DNA of 36,278 nt, taken from NCBI GenBank assembly GCA_024640025.1, contig JAHEFT010000015.1, forward strand, positions 1 to 36,278. Direction: 5' to 3'. Positions 18,786 through 26,136 of this stretch are shown here, piece after piece (position 1 is the first letter of the stretch; each line of letters begins with the position of its first letter). Made by a program: the position numbers and the translations under genes. The notes under the pieces were generated by a model. The model had not been told where the DNA came from. It did no database searches and worked only from the letters and a program-made list of their open reading frames with translations. This DNA comes from Chromatiales bacterium. GTDB taxonomy: Bacteria > Pseudomonadota > Gammaproteobacteria > Xanthomonadales > SZUA-36.

Positions 18786-19235
18786 GTGATTGCGTTGCTG
18801 CAAAGAGTATCCGAAGCACGGGTAGTAGTAGCCGGGGACACGATGGGAGCCATTTCCCAAGGTATCCTCGCACTGATCGGCGTGCAACGCGGGGATACAG
18901 AACAACATGCTGTACGACTGTTACAGCGGATCGTATCCTATCGGATCTTTCCGGACCATTCAGGCAGGATGAACCTGAACCTGGGGCAGGCAGGAGGCAG
19001 CTTGATGCTGGTGCCGCAATTTACCCTCGCAGCAGACACCAACAGTGGAAACCGTCCCAGCTTCACGCCAGCCGCCCCGCCCGCAGAGGGCGAACAATTG
19101 TTCAACTACCTGGTAACGCTGGCTGCAAGCGAGATCAGTGACGTTCAAACCGGAGTCTTCGGGGCCGACATGCTAGTTCACCTGGTTAATGACGGCCCGG
19201 TTACTTTCTGGATACAGGTGCCGCCTCCAGCCTGA
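18786..19235 (+). CDS. dtd: D-aminoacyl-tRNA deacylase
   Basis: 149 residues from GTG 18786. It hydrolyses D-aminoacyl-tRNAs and Gly-tRNA-Ala, recycling tRNA as a chiral proofreader. Alignment by eye with E. coli Dtd is end to end: [42 protein letters not shown] and the Gly-cisPro motif [12 protein letters not shown]. One oddity is that the Ser of the signature SQFTLA is Pro here (VPQFTLA), a single-base change. It ends the plus-strand run and converges on ntrC with 17 bases between stops and no clear terminator. Confidence 0.95.
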   Translation: MIALLQRVSEARVVVAGDTMGAISQGILALIGVQRGDTEQHAVRLLQRIVSYRIFPDHSGRMNLNLGQAGGSLMLVPQFTLAADTNSGNRPSFTPAAPPAEGEQLFNYLVTLAASEISDVQTGVFGADMLVHLVNDGPVTFWIQVPPPA

Positions 19236-19252
19236 TCACGGGTGTCTCAGAC

Positions 19253-20701
19253 TTACCCAACAGCGGCCGGTCGGCCGTTATTGGCCTCTTTGCCAATGGC
19301 ATCGCCGTTTCTTTCGCTGTCGAACTTCTGCAATTTACGGGTCAACGTGTTGCGGCCCAGCCCCAGCAGTTCCGCCGCCTTCTGTCTTTGTCCGCCGGTC
19401 TGCTCCAGCGCACATTCAATCAGAACGCGCTCGAGTTCCGCCTGAGCGCGGCCGAACAATTCTGTTTCACCGGAAGCCAGTTCCCGGTTTGCCCATCGTC
19501 GAAGCGTCTCGGACCAGGCCCTGTCCTTGTCTTCCTGCCTGCCCTGGCCGAGCATCTCTGTGGGCAGGTCATCCGGGAAAATCTGGTCGCCGGGGGCCAT
19601 CACGCAAAGCTGGCGGCACAGATTGAGCAATTGCCTGACGTTGCCAGGCCAGCCATACCCCTCCAGGATCCTGATGGTTTCGGGCCGCAGGCTTTTTTCT
19701 TCCAGCCCCAATTCTTTTGCTACCTGGGCCAGGAACCGCCTTGCCAGCAGGGCAATATCCACGGTCCGATCCCGCAGGGGCGGAAGCGCGATGTTGATCA
19801 CATTAAGGCGGTGATAGAGGTCTTCCCGAAAGCCTCCGCCCCTGACTTTTTCTTCCAGGTCCTGGTGAGTAGCCGTAATCACCCGCGCGTCTGCACGGAG
19901 CAGGTCCCGGCCGCCGACGCGATAGTAGTCGCCTTCGGCAAGCACCCGCAGCAAACGGGTCTGCAGCGCAATGGGCATGTCGCCAATCTCATCCAGAAAT
20001 AATGTGCCGCCAGCGGCTTCTTCAAAGCGGCCGATTCTTCGGGAATGCGCTCCGGTGAAAGCCCCTTTCTCGTGACCGAAAAGCTCGGATTCGAGCAATT
20101 CCGAGGGGATCGCTGCCGTGTTGATCGCTACGAACGGCGCATCTGCCCTGGGGCTGTGCTGGTGAAGAACCCGCGCCACGACCTCCTTGCCGCTGCCGGT
20201 TTCACCGGTGATCAGTACGCTGATGTCGGAACGTGAAAGCCGCCCAATCGTTCGAAACACTTCCTGCATTGCCTGTGACTCGCCGAGTAACTGGTTGCCG
20301 GATGGTGATGACTGTTCTTTTGGAGCCACCGTTCCCATGGCCAGTGCGCGCTCGATCACTGAAATGACCTGTTCAAGGTCGAATGGCTTGGGCAGGTATT
20401 CGAAAACGCCCTTCTGGAAGGCGTTGACCGCCTGATCAAGGTCGGAAAAAGCGGTCATGGCTATGACCGGGCAATCCACGGCAAGCCTTTCAATCGTATC
20501 CACGACGCTCAGGCCGTCGGCGTCAGGCAGCCGGATATCCGTCAGGATTGCACCGGGGTGACCCGTCTCGAGCGCTGCACTGACAGAATGAACGGTTTCA
20601 AAACACCGGACATCGTATCCCTTTCGTTGCAGGGCCCGTTTCAGAACGAAGCGGATCGCTTCATCATCATCGACCACCCAGATTTCAAACTGACCATTCA
20701 T
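19253..20701 (-). CDS. ntrC: Nitrogen regulation response regulator NtrC (NR-I)
   Basis: 482 residues. Receiver with Asp11, Asp12, phospho-acceptor Asp55 ([10 protein letters not shown]) and Lys105 region; AAA+ with Walker A GETGSGKE (166-173), the sigma-54 contact loop GAFTGA (213-218) and Walker [12 protein letters not shown] (about 231-241); Fis-type HTH at the C-terminus ([17 protein letters not shown]). All motifs needed for sigma-54 activation are intact, unlike the NtrX at 14574. It activates glnA and other nitrogen genes when phosphorylated by NtrB. ATG 20701 overlaps the ntrB stop. Two matching binding sites lie upstream of glnA in this window. Confidence 0.97.
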   Translation of the reverse strand: MNGQFEIWVVDDDEAIRFVLKRALQRKGYDVRCFETVHSVSAALETGHPGAILTDIRLPDADGLSVVDTIERLAVDCPVIAMTAFSDLDQAVNAFQKGVFEYLPKPFDLEQVISVIERALAMGTVAPKEQSSPSGNQLLGESQAMQEVFRTIGRLSRSDISVLITGETGSGKEVVARVLHQHSPRADAPFVAINTAAIPSELLESELFGHEKGAFTGAHSRRIGRFEEAAGGTLFLDEIGDMPIALQTRLLRVLAEGDYYRVGGRDLLRADARVITATHQDLEEKVRGGGFREDLYHRLNVINIALPPLRDRTVDIALLARRFLAQVAKELGLEEKSLRPETIRILEGYGWPGNVRQLLNLCRQLCVMAPGDQIFPDDLPTEMLGQGRQEDKDRAWSETLRRWANRELASGETELFGRAQAELERVLIECALEQTGGQRQKAAELLGLGRNTLTRKLQKFDSERNGDAIGKEANNGRPAAVG

Positions 20702-21729
20702 TGTTTTTCACCCTTGCCAAACGGCAGGTACAGGCTGAAGCGGCTTCCCTGCTCAAGAGATTCGAAAGTCAGGAGACCGCCGTGAGCCGATGCAATTTGC
20801 TGCGATATGGCCAGGCCGAGGCCAGTACCATCCCGGCGCCCCGTTACGAACGGCAGAAACAGCATGGACCTCAGAGACTCGGGCACTCCGGGCCCGTTGT
20901 CGATAACATCAAGGCGAATGACACTCCCCTTCCCCGACTGCAGTAACGTTGCCCCGTGTTCGACACGGGTCCGGATCAGGACCTCCGAAGCGCCTGCCTG
21001 GCAGGCATTACGTAACAGGTTCAACACGACCCGCCGGATGGCGATACTGTCACCCAGAATCGGCGGTATGCTGGGGTCATAATCACGATCCAACCGCACA
21101 GAATCACGAAATTCCACGGCCAGAAGGTCGAATGCTTCGTCCATGAGGGGGTACAGGTCCATTTCCCTGCGATCCAGTTCCTGCTGGCCAAAGCGCTGGA
21201 TCAATTCATCGATACGATCAGATTCCCGCATGATCAATCGAGCCAGTGTCGAAAGTTCGCCATCCTCCAGTTCCTCGGCCAGCATCTGTGCCGCACCCCG
21301 AATGCCGCCCAGCGGGTTTCTGACTTCGTGCCCCAGGTTCCTGCTCAGCAATTCGAGCATCCCCGTCTGCAATTCACGCTGCTGCAAGCGCAGCCGCATC
21401 TTTTCCCATTCGAGATCGTGCAGTTCAAGCAGCAAATCTCCGTCTTCCATCGTCTCAATGGCACAATCGAACAATCCTCCGGGAAATTTCAGCTCGTGCA
21501 GCCGAACGCTCTGCCGGTTCTCGGGCAAGGACATTAACGTTTCCCGCAGTTCCCGGGGTATTTCGGCAACCTCGAATAGCTGGCGGCCGCACGCCCTGTC
21601 CCTGCTGATCAACATGCAATTCTCCGCCGAACTGTTCATGAAACTGATGAGGCCCGATCGTCCGATCCTGACAACCCCGGTTTCCAGCCGATCGAGCAGA
21701 CGGCATGCCTGTGAAGAATCAGCTACCAC
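20698..21729 (-). CDS. ntrB: Nitrogen regulation sensor kinase NtrB (NR-II)
   Basis: 343 residues, soluble (no membrane segments), starting at GTG 21729. It has a PAS-like domain at about 5-110, the H box NLGHEVRNPLGGIRGAAQML, the N box NLLRNACQAG, and G boxes DNGPGVP and GRRDGTGLGLAIS. NtrB phosphorylates NtrC in nitrogen limitation and dephosphorylates it when PII binds. The ATGA overlap with ntrC indicates coupled translation. It begins 14 bases after the DUF4124 gene, so it is likely expressed from the glnA side. Confidence 0.96.
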   Translation of the reverse strand: MVADSSQACRLLDRLETGVVRIGRSGLISFMNSSAENCMLISRDRACGRQLFEVAEIPRELRETLMSLPENRQSVRLHELKFPGGLFDCAIETMEDGDLLLELHDLEWEKMRLRLQQRELQTGMLELLSRNLGHEVRNPLGGIRGAAQMLAEELEDGELSTLARLIMRESDRIDELIQRFGQQELDRREMDLYPLMDEAFDLLAVEFRDSVRLDRDYDPSIPPILGDSIAIRRVVLNLLRNACQAGASEVLIRTRVEHGATLLQSGKGSVIRLDVIDNGPGVPESLRSMLFLPFVTGRRDGTGLGLAISQQIASAHGGLLTFESLEQGSRFSLYLPFGKGEKQ

Positions 21730-21743
21730 CCACGGGACCGGTT

Positions 21744-22337
21744 TTATGAGCCGCCGCCACGCGGTCTGGCCACCGGCCTGCTGTTACCTACCGAAGCCTG
21801 TTTGACGAAGAAGGTAATCGTTTGGGTGGTGACCACCCGACGATTCCGCTCATCCCGCAACTCCGCGTAGACCTGGTGCTCACCGCGATCGAGGGTGAGA
21901 CTTACTCCTCCTGACACCGGGGCCGCCTGCGACTTGCCGTCTACATAAAGCATCACCCGCATTGCCGGAGGAATTGCCTGGGAGCTTTCCCAGGTCACGA
22001 CAACGGTGTTCTCCGTACCCCAGAAGGTTTCGTCCTGGATCGGGCGGGTAATCCTGAAATCACGGAATTGCCTGCGCAGTTCCTGGGGCGTGGGCGGCGC
22101 GGGTTCCTCTGAACCGGCCGCACCATCCGCGCTAGCCGCCGGTGCCGGGGTATCGGTTTCAATGACCGACAGCGGCGGCAAATCCATGGGCTGAGCACTG
22201 GCTGAAGGCCGCTGATCCGTGAAGGTTACGTTTCCGTCCTTATCAACAACTTTGTATATTTCGCCCTCTGCGTGGGCGGACATTGTCAACAAAAAAAACA
22301 CCAAAGTGGCGAGTGTGCTGAATATTCCCTTGTTCAT
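21744..22337 (-). CDS. DUF4124-domain exported protein
   Basis: 197 residues. The signal peptide is MNKGIFSTLATLVFFLLTMSAHA, cut after AHA. The DUF4124 motif EIYKVVDKDGNVTFTDQRP comes right after, then a Pro/Ala-rich linker (about 50-85) and a beta-rich immunoglobulin-like domain (ENTVVVTWESSQAIPPAM through LDRGEHQVYAELRDE). ATG 22337 is preferred over ATG 22343 because AAGGAG lies 7 bases before it and only one base before the other. It sits between glnA and ntrB; DUF4124 genes at this place are seen in other gammaproteobacteria. Function unknown; the protein is periplasmic by its signal. Confidence 0.85.
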   Translation of the reverse strand: MNKGIFSTLATLVFFLLTMSAHAEGEIYKVVDKDGNVTFTDQRPSASAQPMDLPPLSVIETDTPAPAASADGAAGSEEPAPPTPQELRRQFRDFRITRPIQDETFWGTENTVVVTWESSQAIPPAMRVMLYVDGKSQAAPVSGGVSLTLDRGEHQVYAELRDERNRRVVTTQTITFFVKQASVGNSRPVARPRGGGS

Positions 22338-22344
22338 GAGCATG

Positions 22345-22350
22345 CTCCTT
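22345..22350 (-). promoter_or_regulatory. Ribosome binding site deciding the DUF4124 start
   Basis: On the minus strand AAGGAG stands 7 bases before ATG 22337 but only 1 base before ATG 22343, so the inner ATG should be used. Confidence 0.75.
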
Positions 22351-22370
22351 TTCTCACGGAAATGCCGCTC

Positions 22371-22390
22371 GCCCCGCGTCCTTGCGGGGC
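22371..22390 (-). terminator. GC-rich hairpin between glnA and the DUF4124/ntrBC genes
   Basis: GCCCCGC and GCGGGGC form a perfect 7-base stem with a 6-base loop in the 108-base gap after glnA. On the minus strand no U-run follows, so it is not a full intrinsic terminator. In enteric bacteria a leaky terminator between glnA and ntrB (glnL) lowers ntrBC expression; this hairpin may act similarly or stabilise the glnA mRNA end. Confidence 0.45.
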
Positions 22391-22445
22391 TTTACGGATT
22401 GCCTGGGCATGATCACCGGTGAGGGGTCAACAACACCCGGGCCTG

Positions 22446-23855
22446 TTACAAAGAATAATACATTTCGAACTCGATGGGATGGGTGCTCGCCCTGAACCGG
22501 GTTACTTCCTGCATCTTCAAAGCGATGTAGCCGTCTATCAGGTCATCGTCGAAAACACCTCCGGCCTTCAGGAATTCCCGGTCGGCATCGAGTGCGGCCA
22601 GGGCCTGGTCGAGCGATGAACAGACAGTAGGAATGAGCTTTTCCTCTTCCGGTGGCAGATCATACAGATCTTTGTCCATCGGCGGGCCTGGATCGATCTT
22701 GTTCCTGATGCCGTCGAGGCCGGCCATCATCATGGCAGCGAAAATCAGGTAACCGTTTCCGGACGGGTCACCGAAACGGACCTCGACCCTGCGGGCTTTC
22801 GGATTGCTGACGAAAGGAATACGGCAGGAAGCTGAACGGTTGCGGGCTGAATAGGCCAGCATGACCGGGGCTTCGAAACCGGGAACCAGTCTCTTGTAGC
22901 TGTTTGTCGTTGAATTGGAAAAGGCATTGATCGCCCTGGCATGCTTGAAAATGCCACCGATGTAATGGAACGCTGTTTCAGAGAGTCCGCCATAGCCTTC
23001 ACCCATCATCAGGTTGACACCATCCTTAGCGATGGACTGATGAACGTGCATGCCGGAACCGTTGTCGCCGACCAATGGTTTGGGCATGAAAGTTGCCGTT
23101 TTCCCGACAGCATGCGCAACGTTGTGAATCACGTACTTCATGTCCAGGAGTTCGTCGGCCTTTTTAACCAGCGTATTGAACCGCGTGCCGATCTCACATT
23201 GCCCGGCGGTGCCGACTTCGTGGTGGTGAACTTCAACTTCGATACCCATTTTTTCCATAATCCGGCACATCTCTGCCCGGATGTCGTGCAGTGAGTCGAC
23301 CGGAGGCACCGGGAAATAACCGCCTTTCACTCCCGGACGATGGCCGATATTCCCGCCTTCATATTCCGCACCGGTATTCCACGCGGCCTCTTCAGAGTCC
23401 ACCTCGTAGGAACATCCATGCATATCATTTTTAAAACGGACGTCGTCAAAAATGAAGAATTCAGGTTCGGGGCCAAAAAACGCCGCGTCGGCAATGCCGC
23501 TGGATTTCAGATACGCCTCTGCGCGCTTGGCCAGCGATCGCGGACAGCGGTTATAGCCTTCCATCGTATTCGGCTCGAGCACATCGCACCGTATATTCAA
23601 TGTTTTGTGTTCCGTGAAAGGATCCTTGACCGCGGTCGACGTATCCGGCATCAGTACCATGTCGGACTCGTTGATTCCCTTCCAGCCCGAAATGGATGAG
23701 CCATCAAACATCTTGCCTTCCTCAAACAGGTCTTCGTCTACTGCACTGATGGGCAGAGTGACGTGCTGTTCTTTGCCCAGGGTGTCGCAGAATCTCAGGT
23801 CCACAAACTTGAATTTATTTTCTTCGATCAATTTCAGTATTTTTTCAGTGCTCAT
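22446..23855 (-). CDS. glnA: Glutamine synthetase type I
   Basis: 469 residues from ATG 23855, the same length as E. coli GlnA; a reading from 23924 would begin upstream of the sigma-54 transcription start and is rejected. It makes glutamine from glutamate, ammonia and ATP as a dodecamer. Family motifs include [37 protein letters not shown] and [10 protein letters not shown]. Tyr398 in [12 protein letters not shown] is the adenylylation site of the beta subtype, so control by GlnE is expected. AGGAAG precedes the start by 8 bases. Transcription is very probably NtrC/sigma-54 dependent, see the promoter and enhancer entries. Confidence 0.98.
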   Translation of the reverse strand: MSTEKILKLIEENKFKFVDLRFCDTLGKEQHVTLPISAVDEDLFEEGKMFDGSSISGWKGINESDMVLMPDTSTAVKDPFTEHKTLNIRCDVLEPNTMEGYNRCPRSLAKRAEAYLKSSGIADAAFFGPEPEFFIFDDVRFKNDMHGCSYEVDSEEAAWNTGAEYEGGNIGHRPGVKGGYFPVPPVDSLHDIRAEMCRIMEKMGIEVEVHHHEVGTAGQCEIGTRFNTLVKKADELLDMKYVIHNVAHAVGKTATFMPKPLVGDNGSGMHVHQSIAKDGVNLMMGEGYGGLSETAFHYIGGIFKHARAINAFSNSTTNSYKRLVPGFEAPVMLAYSARNRSASCRIPFVSNPKARRVEVRFGDPSGNGYLIFAAMMMAGLDGIRNKIDPGPPMDKDLYDLPPEEEKLIPTVCSSLDQALAALDADREFLKAGGVFDDDLIDGYIALKMQEVTRFRASTHPIEFEMYYSL

Positions 23856-23896
23856 TCCTATGCTTCCTGTTAGTGGTGTTCCAAAATGGGTCAAGA

Positions 23897-23924
23897 TATA
23901 TATGCAGAACTCATGCCAAGTCAA
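23897..23924 (-). promoter_or_regulatory. Possible sigma-70 promoter overlapping the glnA sigma-54 promoter
   Basis: TTGACT at 23919-23924 and an ATATAT-type -10 near 23896-23902 are 16-18 bases apart. It shares bases with the sigma-54 elements and could give basal glnA expression, or the match may be chance in AT-rich DNA. Confidence 0.4.
23903..23919 (-). promoter_or_regulatory. Sigma-54 promoter of glnA
   Basis: Minus strand TTGGCATGAGTTCTGCA has GG (23916-23917) and GC (23904-23905) separated by exactly 10 bases, as in consensus TGGCAC-N5-TTGCA. Transcription should start near 23892, leaving a leader of about 37 bases before ATG 23855. Confidence 0.88.
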
Positions 23925-24052
23925 TAAACAGTGACTTTGAGACGTTGAAAAGACAATAGAACCATTTTACACGCAAAAAGAAGCGTTTTCGACGGCCTTG
24001 CCGACCGCAGACAACCGTGGGAATAGCGGGTTCAAGCCGAAATATCTCGAAA

Positions 24053-24067
24053 GCACCATATTGGTGC
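24053..24067 (-). promoter_or_regulatory. NtrC binding site 1 upstream of glnA
   Basis: GCACCATATTGGTGC on the plus strand is a perfect palindrome that matches the NtrC consensus GCACC-AWWWT-GGTGC. Its centre is about 168 bases upstream of the predicted start. Confidence 0.88.
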
Positions 24068-24084
24068 GTAATTAAACTGGAAAA

Positions 24085-24099
24085 GCACCGAAATGGTGC
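24085..24099 (-). promoter_or_regulatory. NtrC binding site 2 upstream of glnA
   Basis: GCACCGAAATGGTGC has perfect GCACC/GGTGC arms and a 5-base spacer. Its centre is 32 bases from site 1, three helical turns, the same spacing as the two strong E. coli glnA enhancer sites. It lies directly after the uppP stop. Confidence 0.85.
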
Positions 24100-24101
24100 G
24101 C

Positions 24102-24899
24102 CTAATACAGCATCCAGATCAGTACCACGCCCAGCAGGAGGCGGTAAACCACGAACGGAATGAGTCCGACCCGTTTCAACAGGGCAAGAAACGCTGCGAC
24201 GCATACCCACCCTGCAATGCCGGCAAGCAGGAAGGCAAGCCCAAACTGACCCCATTCGATGGGGGAATCACCCGTGGCTACACGCAGGGCGCCATAACCG
24301 CCGGCGGCTGCGATGATCGGAATGGCAAGCAGGAAGGAAAAACGGGCCGCAGCATCCGGCGCCAGGCCAAGGAAACGGCCGGCCGTAATCGTTATACCTG
24401 AACGGGACACCCCGGGAACAAGAGCCAGTGCTTGCGCAAGACCGATGAAAAGCGCGTCTTTCAACCGGAAGGATTCCAGCTTGCGCTGCCTGGAACCGAT
24501 AAGATCCGACAGCCAAAGTAAAAGCCCGAAACCTATCGTGGTCCAGGCGATGACGCGCACGTCCCGCAGGTAAAGCTCAACCAGGTCTTTCGCCAGGAAT
24601 CCGAACAACAATGCGGGAATACTTGCGATGGCCAGGTAGATGACCATGTTTCGCTGTTGACGGTCCTGATCACTCCTCACCGGCCTGGTGCAGGAGCGGG
24701 CCAATGCGAAAAGTTCATGACGAAAATAAATGAGCACGGCAAGCAGGGTGCCGAGGTGGGTAGCCACGTCAAACACAAGGCCCTGGTCCGGCCATCCGAA
24801 TAACTTGCTGCCCAGTATCAGGTGCGCGGAGCTGGATACGGGCAGAAACTCCGTTAAACCCTGGATCAGGGCCAGGACAATAATCTGTACAAGGGTCAA
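24102..24899 (-). CDS. uppP: Undecaprenyl-diphosphate phosphatase
   Basis: 265 residues, polytopic membrane protein starting at TTG 24899 behind AGGGG. The BacA/UppP motifs are intact: GLTEFLPVSSSAHL (about 14-27) and GVSRSGITITAG (about 170-181), with the essential Glu, Ser and Arg. It recycles the lipid carrier undecaprenyl diphosphate to the monophosphate for peptidoglycan and other cell-wall polymers, and overexpression gives bacitracin resistance. It is upstream of glnA on the same strand, but the NtrC-controlled promoter lies between, so the two are probably separate units. Confidence 0.96.
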   Translation of the reverse strand: MTLVQIIVLALIQGLTEFLPVSSSAHLILGSKLFGWPDQGLVFDVATHLGTLLAVLIYFRHELFALARSCTRPVRSDQDRQQRNMVIYLAIASIPALLFGFLAKDLVELYLRDVRVIAWTTIGFGLLLWLSDLIGSRQRKLESFRLKDALFIGLAQALALVPGVSRSGITITAGRFLGLAPDAAARFSFLLAIPIIAAAGGYGALRVATGDSPIEWGQFGLAFLLAGIAGWVCVAAFLALLKRVGLIPFVVYRLLLGVVLIWMLY

Positions 24900-24938
24900 G
24901 CCTGTCCCCTCGAGAGGAGTGCCGCGCGGTTTGTCATT

Positions 24939-26051
24939 TCACTCTTGTGAGTAGCTGATGCGGTAAATTACCCCGGCCTGGTCGTCTGAAACGAGCAACG
25001 ATCCATCCGGCATCTGCAACACGTCGTTAGGCCTGCCCCAGTTTTCCTGTCCCTGCAGCCAGCCACTGGCAAAGACTTCGCTGCCGGTTACCACCCCTTC
25101 ATCATCGAATTTCACCAGCAGAATGTTGTAGCCGGTTTTTTCTGTGCGGTTCCAGGAGCCATGCTGTGCGATGAACAGTTGATTGCCATAGGACCTGGGA
25201 AACATGTCTCCTGTATAAAAGGTCAGCCCAAGCGCTGCGACATGGGCCCCAAGAATCAGCGCCGGCGGAGTATAGTCAGCACAGGATTTGCCTTCACCAA
25301 ACTCCGGATCAGGGGTATCGCCCTGGTGGCACCAGGGAAAACCAAAATTCAGGCCGGCTTCTGGTGCGACATTCAGCTCGTCGCCGGGGAGGTCATCACC
25401 CATCAAATCCCGCCCGTTTTCAGTGAACCAAAGAGCTTTTGTGTGGGGATGAAAAGCCATGCCGACACTGTTCCGCACCCCCTCTGCATAAACTTCCATG
25501 CCGCTCCCATCGGCCAGAATCCGGCGGATTTGGGCAAAACCCGGTTCATCGCAAGTATTGCACGGCGCGCCCACGGGAACGTACAAAAGGCTGTCCGGTC
25601 CGAACCTCAAATATTTCCAGCCATGATGTGTCTTGTCGGGAAAGCCTTCCGTGACAACATCGGGCTCCGGCGGGTGGTCGAGTGAACTCTCAATATCGTC
25701 ATAGCGCAGAATGCGGTCCACAGCCCCGACGTAGAGCGACCCGAACCGGAACTCGATGCCGGATGGCATGTTCAGGTCCCGGTCCACCACGTAGATCCCT
25801 TCCGCGAAAAGATCGCCGTCATGGTCAACGATGGCATGAACGAGACCGGCCTTTCTGGACCCGGCGAATACGGTTCCATGGTCCCCCAGCGCGAGTTGCC
25901 TTGCGTTTTCGACGTTTTCGGCAAACAGCTGGATCTCAAAACCCGGCGGCAGTTTTATCAGCGCCAGTTTCCCGGATACGTCATCCCCGGCATGAATCTG
26001 GGTGGAACACGCAAGGATCAACAAAGAACAGACTTTTCTGATGGTTTTCAT
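24939..26051 (-). CDS. Exported sorbosone-dehydrogenase-like / PQQ sugar dehydrogenase-type beta-propeller protein
   Basis: 370 residues from ATG 26051 (signal peptide MKTIRKVCSLLILACSTQIHA); ATG/GTG codons further out to 26078 add nine residues before the signal and are less likely. The fold is the six-bladed propeller of soluble glucose/sorbosone dehydrogenases: LPPGFEIQLFAENVENARQLAL, TEGFPDKTHHGWKYLRFGPD, EGVRNSVGMAFHP, LWFTENGRDLMGDDLPGDEL, GFPWCHQGD and the closing GRPNDVLQMPDGSLLVSDD. Such proteins oxidise sugars or aldoses in the periplasm with PQQ, though many family members are untested. Paired Cys (PCNTC, WCHQGD, KSCADY) suggest disulfides. It ends 39 bases before uppP and is divergent from the M14 gene. 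Confidence 0.87.
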   Translation of the reverse strand: MKTIRKVCSLLILACSTQIHAGDDVSGKLALIKLPPGFEIQLFAENVENARQLALGDHGTVFAGSRKAGLVHAIVDHDGDLFAEGIYVVDRDLNMPSGIEFRFGSLYVGAVDRILRYDDIESSLDHPPEPDVVTEGFPDKTHHGWKYLRFGPDSLLYVPVGAPCNTCDEPGFAQIRRILADGSGMEVYAEGVRNSVGMAFHPHTKALWFTENGRDLMGDDLPGDELNVAPEAGLNFGFPWCHQGDTPDPEFGEGKSCADYTPPALILGAHVAALGLTFYTGDMFPRSYGNQLFIAQHGSWNRTEKTGYNILLVKFDDEGVVTGSEVFASGWLQGQENWGRPNDVLQMPDGSLLVSDDQAGVIYRISYSQE

Positions 26052-26136
26052 GGATATCACCGTGGAAGACCGCGTCATGATGAGAGAGGTTAGAGAATTT
26101 CGGATCAGTATCTCATAGAATAGCCCGCTTGCAGGG
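26052..26136. promoter_or_regulatory. Divergent gap between the propeller gene and the M14 peptidase gene
   Basis: 85 bases that must start both genes. On the plus strand TAGAAT (26116-26121) is a fair -10, but no -35 at 16-18 bases is convincing. Nothing clear is seen for the minus strand. Confidence 0.3.

Noticed and set aside
19264-19277. Hairpin CGGCC-GGTC-GGCCG as a dtd terminator
   Set aside because: Stem of only 5 bases inside the ntrC coding end and followed by a poor T-run; not enough to call.
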